A DNA stretch of 64,000 nt from Rhizobium sophoriradicis (GTDB lineage: Bacteria > Pseudomonadota > Alphaproteobacteria > Rhizobiales > Rhizobiaceae), in the NCBI RefSeq assembly GCF_003939025.1, contig NZ_RQIH01000006.1, positions 1-64,000 of the forward strand. The letters run 5' to 3'. The notes under the pieces are model-generated. The model saw only the letters and a program-made list of their open reading frames with translations, was not told where the DNA came from and ran no database searches. Positions 44,185 through 53,829 of this stretch are shown in pieces. A program made the translations under genes and the position numbers. Numbering within the stretch: position 1 is the first letter of the stretch; each line of letters begins with the position of its first letter.

Positions 44185-44279
44185 GAAGATCGGCTGACTT
44201 CACAAGGCCGGATCGTTCCCCTACATAAAGGCAAACAATGAGGGTGCGGCCTTTCGCGCGCCTCGAAGGGAATATCGTC

Positions 44280-44759
44280 ATGGCCCCCAAAGGCAGCCAG
44301 CGCGTGGTGAACAAGGTCGTGGCCGAAAACCGCAAGGCCCGCTTCAACTACGAGATCATCGACACCTACGAGGCAGGCCTCGTGCTGACGGGCACCGAGG
44401 TCAAGTCGCTGCGCGAAGGCAAGGCCAATATCGCCGAATCCTATGCCTCGGATGAGGGCGGCGAGATCTGGCTGATCAATTCCTACCTGCCGGAATATCT
44501 GCAGGCCAACCGCTTCAATCACGAACCGCGCCGGCGCCGCAAGCTCTTGCTGTCGGGCCGTGAAATCCATCGCCTGCGCTCTGCCGTCAACCGCGAGGGC
44601 ATGACGCTGATTCCGCTGAAGATCTATTTCAACGATCGGGGTCGGGCGAAGATGGAGTTGGCGCTAGCCAAGGGCAAGAAACTGCACGACAAGCGCGAAT
44701 CCGAGAAGGAGCGCGATTGGAATCGCCAGAAGAGCCGTTTGCTGAAGGATAATGGCTGA
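44280..44759 (+). CDS. smpB: SsrA-binding protein SmpB
   Basis: A 159-residue SmpB, which binds tmRNA and brings it to stalled ribosomes for trans-translation. Typical stretches are [35 protein letters not shown] (core barrel), the [10 protein letters not shown] region and the basic C-terminal tail [20 protein letters not shown]. The start [10 protein letters not shown] is the common N-terminus in rhizobia; the in-frame ATG 42 bp upstream is less likely. Confidence 0.97.
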   Translation: MAPKGSQRVVNKVVAENRKARFNYEIIDTYEAGLVLTGTEVKSLREGKANIAESYASDEGGEIWLINSYLPEYLQANRFNHEPRRRRKLLLSGREIHRLRSAVNREGMTLIPLKIYFNDRGRAKMELALAKGKKLHDKRESEKERDWNRQKSRLLKDNG

Positions 44760-44798
44760 CCCACCACGCCGCAGCTGATCGGCTCGCGGCGCCTTCGA

Positions 44799-45380
44799 TC
44801 ATTCCTCGAAATCGCTGGCCGGGGCGACTTCGGCCGGACGCGGCGCTCGCTCCGACGGATCGCGACCGATCTCAGCCTTCAAGGACAAGAGATCGATGAA
44901 ATGATCGGCCTGGCGGCGCAGGTCGTCGGCGATCATCGGCGGCTGGGTCGCCATCGTCGAGATCACCGAGACCTTGCGGCCTCTGCGCTGGAGCGCCTCG
45001 ACAAGGTTGGTGAAGTCGCCGTCGCCGGAGAAGATGACGAGGTGGTCGACGGTTTCGGATTGTTCCATGGCGTCGATCGCGAGCTCGATGTCCATGTTGC
45101 CCTTGATCTTCCGTCTGCCCATGGAATCGGTAAATTCCTTGGCGGGTTTGGTGACGACTTTGTAGCCGTTGTAATCGAGCCAGTCGATCAGGGGACGGAT
45201 CGATGAGTACTCCTGATCCTCGATCAAGGCCGTATAATAATAGGCGCGCAGGAGATAGCCACGTTTCTGGAATGCTTTCAACAGCTTGCGGTAATCTATG
45301 TCGAAACCGAGGCTCTTGGATGCAGCGTAGAGGTTGGCGCCGTCGATAAAGAGTGCAATTTTTTCGCGTGGGTCAAACAT
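44799..45380 (-). CDS. NYN-domain (LabA/DUF88-type) protein
   Basis: A 193-residue NYN/PIN-like domain protein. The conserved acidic residues of the putative nuclease site are visible in IALFIDGANLYAASKSLGFD, in the central KGNMDIELAIDAM and in FSGDGDFTNLVEALQRRG. It is predicted to be a metal-dependent RNase or RNA-processing factor; no biological role is established for the rhizobial protein. It is divergent from rpoZ, with 298 bp between them. Confidence 0.92.
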   Translation of the reverse strand: MFDPREKIALFIDGANLYAASKSLGFDIDYRKLLKAFQKRGYLLRAYYYTALIEDQEYSSIRPLIDWLDYNGYKVVTKPAKEFTDSMGRRKIKGNMDIELAIDAMEQSETVDHLVIFSGDGDFTNLVEALQRRGRKVSVISTMATQPPMIADDLRRQADHFIDLLSLKAEIGRDPSERAPRPAEVAPASDFEE

Positions 45381-45678
45381 CGCTTACCAATTCCTAATGA
45401 GAGAAAAAGAAATTCGCAGGGCATCAAATTTCAATAAATACAGTGACTTATTGTGATTTTTGGTTTGGTCCTTACTTTACCAACTGTTCATATAAGACAG
45501 ATTTAGGGCACGATTCGTCATATTCCAAGCAACCTTCGGTAGAATTGTGACGTTCTCCATGGAAATTTAGCTCAGCCTCGGATAAAGACGAGGGAGCCGG
45601 AACGAAAAACTTGTATTTGCCCGGTTTTAATTGTATCGGGCGTGCTAATCCCGAAATGACGACCGTAAAGGACAGGCA
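45381..45678. other. AT-rich divergent region between the NYN gene and rpoZ
   Basis: 298 bp with no supportable gene, AT-rich around 45405-45500. A CCTCGGATAAAGACGAGG hairpin lies near 45574-45592. It should contain the rpoZ promoter. Confidence 0.4.
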
Positions 45679-46083
45679 ATGGCCCGTGTCACAGTTGAAG
45701 ATTGCATTGACAAGGTAGAGAACCGCTTCGAGCTGGTTCTGCTCGCCAGCCACCGCGCCCGGCTGATTTCCCAGGGTGCCTCGATCACCATCGATCGCGA
45801 CAATGACAAGAATCCTGTCGTCGCCCTGCGCGAAATCGCCGACGAGACCCTTTCGCCCGACGATCTCAAGGAAGATCTGATCCATTCGCTGCAGAAGCAT
45901 GTCGAAGTCGACGAGCCCGAGCCCGATCCGGCCAGCATGATCGCCGCCGGCGGTGTTGCCGCAGCCGACAGCGAGGAGCAGGACGACCTGCCGGAGACGA
46001 TCACTTTCGACCAGATGTCGGAAGAAGAGCTGCTTGCCGGCATCGAAGGCCTGGTGCCGCCGGAAAAGAGCGACGATTATTAA
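45679..46083 (+). CDS. rpoZ: RNA polymerase omega subunit
   Basis: A 134-residue omega subunit, which stabilises the beta' subunit and, in proteobacteria, forms part of a ppGpp site. It begins [20 protein letters not shown] with [13 protein letters not shown], the core fold, and an acidic C-terminal tail typical of alphaproteobacteria. It lies 142 bp upstream of rsh, linking the ppGpp target and the ppGpp enzyme, but a terminator lies between them. Confidence 0.97.
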   Translation: MARVTVEDCIDKVENRFELVLLASHRARLISQGASITIDRDNDKNPVVALREIADETLSPDDLKEDLIHSLQKHVEVDEPEPDPASMIAAGGVAAADSEEQDDLPETITFDQMSEEELLAGIEGLVPPEKSDDY

Positions 46084-46175
46084 GCGCGTCGGCCGGATCT
46101 GATCCGGAAAAGAGCGGCGATTACCAATCGTCAATCTTGCGCCTTTATTGCTTAGGCATATTATTGCCCACGTGT

Positions 46176-46208
46176 GCGCCAATCGTTGATTGGCGCGCTT
46201 TTATTTTT
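46176..46208 (+). terminator. Strong intrinsic terminator between rpoZ and rsh
   Basis: GCGCCAATC-GTT-GATTGGCGC, a perfect 9-bp stem with a 3-nt loop, followed by GCTTTTATTTTT. It ends 18 bp before the rsh start codon, so it either ends the rpoZ message or sits inside the rsh leader. Confidence 0.9.
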
Positions 46209-46225
46209 GTCGGAGTGGCTTTGGA

Positions 46226-48460
46226 ATGATGCGGCAGTACGAGCTCGTGGAGCGGGTTCAGCAATACAAGGCCGATGCCAATGAAGCACTACTGAACAAG
46301 GCCTACGTTTACGCCATGCAGAAGCATGGCCAGCAAAAACGCGCGAGCGGCGATCCCTATATTTCCCATCCGCTCGAGGTCGCCGCCATCCTCACCGATA
46401 TGCATCTCGATGAATCGACGATCGCAGTCGCCCTTCTGCACGACACGATCGAGGATACGACGGCGACGCGCGCCGAGATCGACGAACTCTTCGGCGAGGA
46501 TATCGGCCGCCTGGTCGAGGGGCTGACGAAGATCAAGAAGCTCGATCTCGTCACCAAGAAGGCCAAGCAGGCGGAAAACCTGCGCAAGCTGCTGCTGGCC
46601 ATTTCCGACGATGTACGCGTGCTGCTCGTCAAGCTTGCCGATCGTCTGCACAATATGCGCACCCTCGATCACATGTCGGCCGACAAGCGGGCCCGCATCT
46701 CCGAGGAGACGATGGAAATCTATGCGCCGCTCGCCGGCCGCATGGGCATGCAGGACATGCGCGAGGAACTGGAGGAGCTTTCCTTCCGGCACATGAACCC
46801 GGAGGCCTACGAAACCGTCACGAAAAGGCTGGAAGAGCTCTCCAAGCGCAACGAGGGCATCGTCAAGAAGATCGAGGCCGAATTGCGCGATCTGCTGGTC
46901 GCCAGCGGCCTGACCTCCGCCTATGTCAAGGGCCGGCAGAAGAAGCCCTATTCCGTCTTTCGCAAGATGCAGTCGAAGTCGCTGTCCTTCGAGCAGCTAT
47001 CAGACGTCTACGGCTTTCGTTTGATCGTCGAGGATATTCCCTCCTGTTATCGTGCGCTCGGCATCGTCCACACGCGCTGGCGCGTCGTGCCCGGCCGCTT
47101 CAAGGACTATATCTCGACGCCCAAGCAGAACGACTACCGCTCGCTGCACACCACAATCGTCGGTCCCTCCAGCCAGCGTATCGAACTGCAGATCCGCACC
47201 AAGCGCATGCACGAAATCGCCGAATTCGGCATCGCCGCCCATACGCTCTATAAGGACGGCGCCAGCAATGCCGACGGCGACATCCTTTCGCGCGAATCCA
47301 ACGCCTATTCCTGGCTGCGCCACACGATCGAGGCGCTCGCCGAGGGCGACAGCCCGGAAGAATTTCTGGAGCACACCAAGCTCGAGCTTTTCCAGGATCA
47401 GGTCTTCTGCTTCACGCCGAAGGGCAAGCTGATTGCTCTGCCGCGCGGCGCCACGCCGATCGACTTCGCCTATGCGGTGCACACCAATATCGGCGACACC
47501 ACGGTCGGCGCCAAGATCAACGGCCGCATCATGCCGCTGGTGACGCGGCTGGCAAACGGCGACGAGGTCGAGATCATCCGCTCCGGCGTGCAGGTTCCGC
47601 CGGCCGCCTGGGAAGAAATCGTCGTCACCGGCAAGGCGCGCGCCGCCATCCGCCGCGCCACCCGCATGGCGATCCGCAAGCAATATGCCGGCCTCGGCCA
47701 CCGCATTCTCGAGCGCACCTTCAACAGAGCCGGCAAAATCTTCTCGCGCGAGGCGATGAAGCCGGCGTTGCACCGTCTCGGCCAGAAGGATGTCGAGGAT
47801 GCGATCGCCGCCGTCGGCCGCGGCGAGATGTCCTCGCTCGACGTGCTGCGCGCCGTCTATCCCGACCACCAGGACGAGCGCGTCACCATCAAGCCTTCCG
47901 GCGACGACGGCTGGTTCAACGTCCGCAGTGCCGCCGGCATGATCTTCAAGATCCCCGGCAAGACCAAGGCCGGAGCCGAGGGCGGCCATTCCGAACTCGA
48001 CGCCGATGTCGATATCGGCCCGATCCGCGGTCTGTCCGGCAATGTCGACGTCAAGTTCGCCTCCACCGGCGCCGTGCCCGGCGATCGCATCGTCGGCATC
48101 ATGGATCAGAGCAATGGTATCACCATCTATCCGATCCAGTCGCCAAGCCTGCAGCGTTTCGATGATCAGCCCGACCGGTGGATCGACGTCCGCTGGGACC
48201 TCGACGAGGCCAACAAGTCTCGCTTCATGGCGCGCATCATGGTGAATGGATTGAACGAGCCCGGCACGCTTGCCAAGGTCGCCCAGACGGTTGCAGGTCT
48301 TGACGTCAATATCCGCCTGCTGAACACCGTACGGGTGGCCGCCGATTTCACCGAAATGATGCTCGAGGTCGAGGTCTGGGATCTGCGTCAGCTCAACCAG
48401 CTGCTCGCCCAGATGAAGGAACTCGACTGCATCGCCACGGTCCGGCGGCTCTACGAGTAG
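46226..48460 (+). CDS. rsh: Bifunctional (p)ppGpp synthetase/hydrolase (RelA/SpoT)
   Basis: A 744-residue long RSH enzyme controlling the stringent response. Order: HD hydrolase domain (about 25-200, with HD at 72-73 in ALLHDTIEDT, and ISHPLEVA), synthetase domain (about 240-380, with GRFKDYISTPKQNDYRSLHT), TGS domain (about 395-460, VFCFTPKGKLIALPRGATPIDFAY), a helical domain, and a C-terminal ACT/RRM domain. Hydrolase and synthetase motifs are both intact, so it should make and degrade ppGpp. ATG at 46226 or 46229 is the start; CGGAGT precedes it. Confidence 0.96.
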   Translation: MMRQYELVERVQQYKADANEALLNKAYVYAMQKHGQQKRASGDPYISHPLEVAAILTDMHLDESTIAVALLHDTIEDTTATRAEIDELFGEDIGRLVEGLTKIKKLDLVTKKAKQAENLRKLLLAISDDVRVLLVKLADRLHNMRTLDHMSADKRARISEETMEIYAPLAGRMGMQDMREELEELSFRHMNPEAYETVTKRLEELSKRNEGIVKKIEAELRDLLVASGLTSAYVKGRQKKPYSVFRKMQSKSLSFEQLSDVYGFRLIVEDIPSCYRALGIVHTRWRVVPGRFKDYISTPKQNDYRSLHTTIVGPSSQRIELQIRTKRMHEIAEFGIAAHTLYKDGASNADGDILSRESNAYSWLRHTIEALAEGDSPEEFLEHTKLELFQDQVFCFTPKGKLIALPRGATPIDFAYAVHTNIGDTTVGAKINGRIMPLVTRLANGDEVEIIRSGVQVPPAAWEEIVVTGKARAAIRRATRMAIRKQYAGLGHRILERTFNRAGKIFSREAMKPALHRLGQKDVEDAIAAVGRGEMSSLDVLRAVYPDHQDERVTIKPSGDDGWFNVRSAAGMIFKIPGKTKAGAEGGHSELDADVDIGPIRGLSGNVDVKFASTGAVPGDRIVGIMDQSNGITIYPIQSPSLQRFDDQPDRWIDVRWDLDEANKSRFMARIMVNGLNEPGTLAKVAQTVAGLDVNIRLLNTVRVAADFTEMMLEVEVWDLRQLNQLLAQMKELDCIATVRRLYE

Positions 48461-48652
48461 GCTGTTGTCAAGCCGTCGCGGAGCTGACCAAGAATTGCAC
48501 ATTTTATGACCGTTTCAAGGTCGAAATCGCGCATCAAAGTGGCAATGTATGCGCTCAATGCATGGCTGTCTCCATGTTGCGGTGGTGGTAATTAACCTTT
48601 GTCGGGACTATCTTCTGGTCATCGAAAACGTAAACAGAAGATGAGACAAGAA

Positions 48653-48802
48653 ATGTTTGATCCTATCAGGAAAATCGCTCGGGCACTTCGCGCGCCGACC
48701 ACACAGGAACGTGAAATGGCCTATCTGAACGGCTCGTTCGATCGTATCGATCTCGAGTTTCGTCAGCGCCAGGTCGACCGCGGTCTGTTCCGCAGCCGCT
48801 AA
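48653..48802 (+). CDS. DUF3563 small protein
   Basis: A 49-residue protein, MFDPIRKIARALRAPTTQER at its start, then EMAYLNGSFDRIDLEFRQRQ and a short basic end: the whole length of the DUF3563 family, common in rhizobia and of unknown function. An in-frame ATG 12 bp upstream is also possible. It stands alone between rsh and the DUF2062 gene. Confidence 0.8.
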   Translation: MFDPIRKIARALRAPTTQEREMAYLNGSFDRIDLEFRQRQVDRGLFRSR

Positions 48803-48957
48803 CAGCATATTTGTACTTGGATGAGTGGGGGACGTTGCGTTACGAACGCCCCTCGGCATGAAGGCGCTGCTCTGCAGAGAAAATTGAGCGGTTGCTTTTC
48901 GGGTGGTATCATTTGCCGCTCTTGTCACGGTGCTGTGCGCTGCACTAAATAGCCGCC

Positions 48958-49548
48958 ATGTTGTTTCGCCGTCGCAAGCCTGCTGGCTTCAAGGAAAAGA
49001 TGCGGGAGCTTCTATGGCCCCGAAAAGGTTTCCTTCGCCCGATCCGTTATCTGACAATGCGCATCCTGCGCCTGAGCGCTTCGCCGCATGCGGTTGCAGC
49101 CGGCGTCGCCGCGGGCGCCTTCGTCTCGTGGACGCCGTTCGTCGGCGTGCATTTCATCATGGCTTTCGTCATCAGCTATTTCCTCTCCGGCAATATGGTG
49201 GCCGCCGCCCTCGGCTGCGCCGCCTTCGGCAATCCGCTGACCTATCCCTTCATCTGGGGCATCACCTGGGAGATCGGCCATCTGCTGTTGAGCCGCGAGG
49301 ATCATCTGGCGGGGCAGGCGGTGGATCTCGCCGCCCTGTTTCACAAGCTGAACTTCTCCGAATTATGGAAGCCGGTGCTGGAGCCGATGTTGATCGGCGC
49401 CATTCCACCGGCCGCCGTGACGTCCGTTGCGCTCTATGCGCTGACGTTCTACACCGTGAAGGGGTTTCAGACGCGCCGCCGCACGCGCCTGACGGAGCGG
49501 GCGCGATTGCGTCTGGCGGGGCCGGCCAGCGACATGCCGAGCGTATGA
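48958..49548 (+). CDS. DUF2062 membrane protein
   Basis: A 196-residue inner-membrane protein with a DUF2062 domain: the conserved RLSASPHAVAAGVAAGAFVS, TPFVGVHFIMAF and AAFGNPLTYPFIWGITWEIG, three to four hydrophobic segments, and a positively charged C-terminal tail (RRRTRLTERARLRLAG). Function is unknown; it often accompanies acpS in rhizobia. Confidence 0.9.
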   Translation: MLFRRRKPAGFKEKMRELLWPRKGFLRPIRYLTMRILRLSASPHAVAAGVAAGAFVSWTPFVGVHFIMAFVISYFLSGNMVAAALGCAAFGNPLTYPFIWGITWEIGHLLLSREDHLAGQAVDLAALFHKLNFSELWKPVLEPMLIGAIPPAAVTSVALYALTFYTVKGFQTRRRTRLTERARLRLAGPASDMPSV

Positions 49549-49586
49549 AACCCGTGCAGAATGCTTGAGCGACGGAAGGATCTGGG

Positions 49587-49991
49587 ATGATCATCGGCAT
49601 TGGCAGCGATCTGATCGACATTCGCCGTGTCGAAAAATCGATCGAGCGCTTCGGTGAGCGCTTCACCCATCGCTGTTTCACCGAGATCGAGCGCGCCCGT
49701 TCCGACCGCCGGGCAAATCGTGCCGAATCCTATGCCAAGCGTTTCGCCGCCAAGGAGGCCTGTTCCAAGGCACTCGGCACCGGCCTTGCCCAGGGTGTCT
49801 TCTGGAAGGACATGGGCGTCGTCAACCTGCCGAGCGGCAAGCCGACCATGGTTCTGTCCGGTGGGGCCGCCGTGATCCTCGAGTCGATGCTGCCCGCCGG
49901 TCACAGGGCCGCCATTCATTTGACAATAACCGATGATTATCCCTTGGCGCAGGCCTTCGTTATTATCGAGGCGTTGCCCGAGAGCCTCTGA
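49587..49991 (+). CDS. acpS: Holo-acyl carrier protein synthase
   Basis: A 134-residue AcpS, which transfers 4'-phosphopantetheine from CoA to acyl carrier protein. It starts [20 protein letters not shown] with the Mg2+-binding Asp and has the second motif [18 protein letters not shown] with the catalytic Glu. In many relatives pdxJ precedes acpS; here DUF2062 does. lepB follows after a 157-bp gap. Confidence 0.97.
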   Translation: MIIGIGSDLIDIRRVEKSIERFGERFTHRCFTEIERARSDRRANRAESYAKRFAAKEACSKALGTGLAQGVFWKDMGVVNLPSGKPTMVLSGGAAVILESMLPAGHRAAIHLTITDDYPLAQAFVIIEALPESL

Positions 49992-50148
49992 TAGTGATCT
50001 CGGGAATGTTGATCGTGACCCCGGGGGCGCTTGATCGCGACCTCTCGTCGCTTTTGATCTTGTCGCCATTGCCGCAACCGGCCGAAGCCGCTAGAGAGAA
50101 GCACATAAAGAATTGCGCCGTCGCGGCGTCTTAAAGGAATAAGACTGC

Positions 50149-50892
50149 GTGTCCGATAAAGTCGAAGCCAAGCCGAACGCCCTCTGGGAAAATATCAAAG
50201 TCATCATCCAGGCGCTGATTTTGGCGATGGTGATTCGAACGGTGCTGTTCCAGCCCTTTACCATCCCGTCCGGTTCGATGATGCCGACGCTGCTCGTCGG
50301 TGACTACATCTTCGTCAACAAGTTCGCTTACGGCTATTCGAAATATTCGCTGCCCTTCTCGCCGGATATCTCCAATGGACGCCTGTTCGGATCCGATCCG
50401 AAGCGCGGCGATATCGTCGTCTTCCGTTTTCCGCCGAATCCCGATATCGACTACATCAAGCGCTGCATCGGCCTGCCCGGCGACCGTATCCAGGTCACCG
50501 ACGGTGTGCTCTACGTCAACGGCAAGCCGGTTCCGAAGGTGGCGGACGGCACCTTCACCTCGGATTACAAGCTAGATCCGGGTGAGGACGTGCCGGTATT
50601 CCGCGAAACGCTTGATAACGGCAAGACCTACGACACGCTCGACCAGTCTCCGGTCTCGCGCGGTGACAACACCCGTGAATTCATCGTGCCGGAAGGCCAT
50701 TATTTCATGATGGGCGACAACCGCGACAATTCGCTCGACAGCCGCTTTGATGTCGGCTTCGTGCCGGCTGAAAATCTTGTCGGCCGCGCCAGCGTCATCT
50801 TCTTCTCGCTCGGCAACGACACGTCGTTCCGCGAAATCTGGAAGTGGCCGACCAACATGCGCTGGGACCGTCTTTTCAAGGTTGTTGAATGA
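50149..50892 (+). CDS. lepB: Signal peptidase I
   Basis: A 247-residue signal peptidase I that removes signal peptides on the outer face of the inner membrane. One N-terminal membrane helix (about 16-34) precedes the catalytic Ser43 in TIPSGSMMPTLLVGDY; the general base Lys104 is in DYIKRCIGLPGD; the later GHYFMMGDNRDNSLDSR is box E. GTG is the start after AAAGGAATAAGACTGC. Its stop overlaps the rnc start (ATGA), so the two are translationally coupled. Confidence 0.97.
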   Translation: MSDKVEAKPNALWENIKVIIQALILAMVIRTVLFQPFTIPSGSMMPTLLVGDYIFVNKFAYGYSKYSLPFSPDISNGRLFGSDPKRGDIVVFRFPPNPDIDYIKRCIGLPGDRIQVTDGVLYVNGKPVPKVADGTFTSDYKLDPGEDVPVFRETLDNGKTYDTLDQSPVSRGDNTREFIVPEGHYFMMGDNRDNSLDSRFDVGFVPAENLVGRASVIFFSLGNDTSFREIWKWPTNMRWDRLFKVVE

Positions 50893-51608
50893 GCAAGGCG
50901 CCGACGCTTTCCGCGGCAGACCGCGCAAAGCTTGAAAGCCTGATCGGTTATGACTTCGTCGAAAAGGCACGCCTGGATCGCGCGCTGACCCATGCCAGCG
51001 CCCGGACGGAAAAGGGCGGCAATTACGAACGGCTGGAGTTCCTCGGCGACAGGGTCCTCGGGCTCTGCATTGCCGAACTCTTGTTCCGCACCTTCGGCAC
51101 GGCGGGCGAAGGCGAGCTCTCGGTTCGTCTCAACCAGCTCGTCAGCGCCGAAACCTGCGCTGCGGTCGCCGACGAACTCAACCTTCACCTTTATATCCGC
51201 ACCGGCGCCGATGTGAAGAAACTGACCGGCAAGCGCATGATGAACGTGCGCGCCGATGTCGTCGAAAGTCTGATCGCGGCGATCTATCTCGACGGAGGCC
51301 TCGAGGTCGCGCGGCGCTTCATCCTGCGTTATTGGCAGGGCAGGGCGGTCAGGGCCGATGGCGCCAAGCGCGACGCCAAGACCGAGCTGCAGGAATGGTC
51401 ACACGCGAAGTTTGGCGTTACGCCGATCTACCGGGTTGATGAACGCAGCGGACCGGATCATGATCCGCGCTTCAAGGTGACGGTGGAAGTTGCTGGCATA
51501 ATGCCGGAAACCGGCGTAGAGCGGTCGAAGCGTGCCGCCGAACAGGTGGCGGCGACCAAGATGCTCGAGCGCGAAGGCATTTGGCAGCAATCGCCTGCCG
51601 GAAACTGA
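50889..51608 (+). CDS. rnc: Ribonuclease III
   Basis: A 239-residue RNase III, the double-strand endonuclease that processes rRNA precursors and structured mRNAs. The catalytic domain has the signature ERLEFLGDRVLGLCIAELL and the second acidic cluster ADVVESLIAAIYLDGG; a dsRNA-binding domain follows (about 165-232: DAKTELQEWSHAKFGVTPIY, ending RAAEQVAATKMLE). It overlaps lepB by 4 bp and is followed 7 bp later by era. Confidence 0.97.
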   Translation: MSKAPTLSAADRAKLESLIGYDFVEKARLDRALTHASARTEKGGNYERLEFLGDRVLGLCIAELLFRTFGTAGEGELSVRLNQLVSAETCAAVADELNLHLYIRTGADVKKLTGKRMMNVRADVVESLIAAIYLDGGLEVARRFILRYWQGRAVRADGAKRDAKTELQEWSHAKFGVTPIYRVDERSGPDHDPRFKVTVEVAGIMPETGVERSKRAAEQVAATKMLEREGIWQQSPAGN

Positions 51609-51615
51609 CGGGACA

Positions 51616-52557
51616 ATGACACAAGAAGAAGATATCGCGGCTGAAGCTGCTGCAGAAACCCATGGTCCGACGCATTCGGGCTTCGTCGCGCTGATCGGCC
51701 CGACCAATGCCGGCAAATCGACGCTGGTCAATCGCCTCGTCGGCGCCAAAGTCTCGATCGTCAGCCACAAGGTGCAGACGACGCGCGCGATCGTGCGCGG
51801 CATTGCCATCCACGACAATGCCCAGATCGTCTTCATGGATACCCCGGGCATCTTCAAGCCGCGCCGCCGGCTCGACCGCGCCATGGTGACCTCGGCCTGG
51901 GGCGGCGCCAAGGATGCCGATCTGATCATGCTGTTGATCGACAGCGAACGCGGCCTGCGCGGCGATGCCGAAGCCATCCTCGAAGGCCTCAAGGAAGTCC
52001 GGCAGCCGAAGATCCTGGTGCTGAACAAGATCGACCGCGTCAATCGCGAGGATCTGCTGGCGCTGGCCGCGAGCGCCAACGACAAGATCGCTTTCGAGCG
52101 CACCTTCATGATCTCGGCCGAAAACGGTTCCGGCTGCGACGACGTCATGGACTATCTGGCCGCGACGCTGCCGGAGGGGCCGTGGTACTATCCGGAAGAC
52201 CAGATCTCCGATCTGCCGATGCGTCAGCTCGCCGCCGAGATCACCCGTGAGAAGCTGTTTCTGCGCCTGCACCAGGAGCTTCCCTATTCCTCGCATGTCG
52301 AAACGGAGAAGTGGGAAGAGCGCAAGGACGGCTCGGTGCGCATCGAGCAGGTGATCTATGTCGAGCGCGACAGCCAGAAGAAGATCGCGCTCGGCAAGGG
52401 CGGCGAAACCATCAAGGCGATCTCGACGGCCTCCCGCAAGGAGTTGTCGGAGATTCTCGAACAGCAGGTTCACCTCTTCCTGTTCGTCAAGGTCCGCGAG
52501 AATTGGGGCGATGATCCCGAGCGGTTCCGTGAAATGGGTCTCGATTTTCCGAAATAG
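51616..52557 (+). CDS. era: GTPase Era
   Basis: A 313-residue Era GTPase, needed for 16S rRNA maturation and 30S assembly. G1 is GPTNAGKST, G3 DTPGI, and G4 NKID; a KH RNA-binding domain ends the protein (EQVIYVERDSQKKIALGKGG, AISTASRKELSEILEQ). The start MTQEEDIAAEA is chosen because the G-domain begins about 27 residues later and the upstream frame overlaps rnc. Confidence 0.97.
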   Translation: MTQEEDIAAEAAAETHGPTHSGFVALIGPTNAGKSTLVNRLVGAKVSIVSHKVQTTRAIVRGIAIHDNAQIVFMDTPGIFKPRRRLDRAMVTSAWGGAKDADLIMLLIDSERGLRGDAEAILEGLKEVRQPKILVLNKIDRVNREDLLALAASANDKIAFERTFMISAENGSGCDDVMDYLAATLPEGPWYYPEDQISDLPMRQLAAEITREKLFLRLHQELPYSSHVETEKWEERKDGSVRIEQVIYVERDSQKKIALGKGGETIKAISTASRKELSEILEQQVHLFLFVKVRENWGDDPERFREMGLDFPK

Positions 52558-52708
52558 CAGCGGCAAGGATTTCGTCGGGCAGGAGCCAGCCCTTTGTTTC
52601 CTTGGAAAAAAATCGCTTCGTTGCGGAACGTATCCATGGCTTTGCGCATTCCCTGCTCGCCGGTGCGTCGATGAGGGGTGGCCGGCTTCCGCGGCCGCGA
52701 GGGCAGGT

Positions 52709-53461
52709 ATGGCATTGTCGAGACCCATCAATTCCTTCAAGACCCCTTGCGAGCTGTGTCCCTTGCGGCCCCTGCCGAACTTCAGGGAGTTCAGCCGCGA
52801 CGAGCTGGAATTCGTCTCCCGCTTCAAGCGCGGAGAGCTAGCCGTCGATGCCGGTTCCACCATCCTTGTCGAGGGCGCCCACAGCGCCCATCTTTTCACC
52901 GTGCTTTCCGGTTGGGGCTTCCGCTACAAGATGCTGGAAGACGGCCGCCGCCAGATCCTGAATTACATCATGCCGGGCGACCTGATCGGCCTGCAGGGAA
53001 CCATCGCCGGCGAGATGCAGCATTCCATCGAAGCGCTTTCGCCGGTTTCCCTGTGCGTTTTCGAGCGCGACAGGCTGATGACGCTCTATAACAAGCACCC
53101 CTCGCTCGCCTTCGACATCACCTGGATCGCCGCGCGCGAGGAGCGGATATTGGATGAACATCTCCTCAGCATCGGCCGCCGCACAGCACTGGAAAGAGCG
53201 GCCTATCTGCTCGCATTCCTGTTTGAGCGCGGCAGGAAGCTCGATCTTTTCAACGGTCGCAAATTCATCCCCATCACCCAGCAGCACATCGCCGACACCC
53301 TCGGGCTTTCGATCGTCCACACCAACAAAACCTTGAGGAAGCTTAGCGAAAGGAGATTGATCCGCTGGCAGGAGCGCGGCTGCGAGGTGCTGAACGGCGA
53401 GGAATTGATGGCGATCGCCGGCTGGGAAGGGCTTGGAGAGGGCAAGCGCCCCTTCATCTGA
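52709..53461 (+). CDS. Crp/Fnr family regulator with N-terminal CxxC motif
   Basis: A 250-residue Crp/Fnr regulator. The N-terminus carries C14-x2-C17 in CELCPLRPLPNF, and Cys116 lies at a place comparable to the fourth cysteine of FNR, but the third N-terminal cysteine of FNR is absent. A cyclic-nucleotide-like barrel (about 25-135) and a C-terminal winged helix with QQHIADTLGLSIVHTNKTLR follow. It might sense redox state or oxygen by a modified cluster or a thiol pair; this is inference. It sits between era and recO, which are normally adjacent or close, together with a receiver protein. Confidence 0.88.
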   Translation: MALSRPINSFKTPCELCPLRPLPNFREFSRDELEFVSRFKRGELAVDAGSTILVEGAHSAHLFTVLSGWGFRYKMLEDGRRQILNYIMPGDLIGLQGTIAGEMQHSIEALSPVSLCVFERDRLMTLYNKHPSLAFDITWIAAREERILDEHLLSIGRRTALERAAYLLAFLFERGRKLDLFNGRKFIPITQQHIADTLGLSIVHTNKTLRKLSERRLIRWQERGCEVLNGEELMAIAGWEGLGEGKRPFI

Positions 53462-53829
53462 AGCATGTTGCGCAAAGGTGCGCGGTGGTTTTGCGACAGG
53501 GACATGGGCAAAGGACCAGACGCGCGAGGAGTGACTTGAAAATCGGGCTTGCGCGTCATGGCAATCCGACAAATGGCAGCATTGTTGCGTGCGGAAACGC
53601 ACAGCCTGTCCATCTATGTCTTTTTTAAATGCGCATTAGCATCCGGGAAAATAAGGTCGGCCGTCGTCTTTTCCTCCGATTTGATTCTTATTGGCCGGAC
53701 AGAAAAATGGTTTATTCAGAAATGGTGGCGGAATTCACCGATAGCGTGCCATGCGGGGCACCGGAGGGCAATGATGTTGGCGAAACGGCCGGGGCGCTGC
53801 GACATGCGCCCGACGAGGGGCATGGAATC
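53462..53829. other. Intergenic region between the Crp/Fnr and receiver genes
   Basis: 368 bp with no certain gene. The receiver gene's frame is open back to 53629, with an in-frame ATG at 53707 (MVYSEMVAEF), so a longer N-terminus cannot be excluded. An AT-rich patch near 53620-53700 is the likely promoter. Confidence 0.45.

Noticed and set aside
47000..48502. A 500-codon minus-strand open frame opposite rsh
   Set aside because: Mirror frame of a highly conserved gene; low-complexity composition and no ribosome site.
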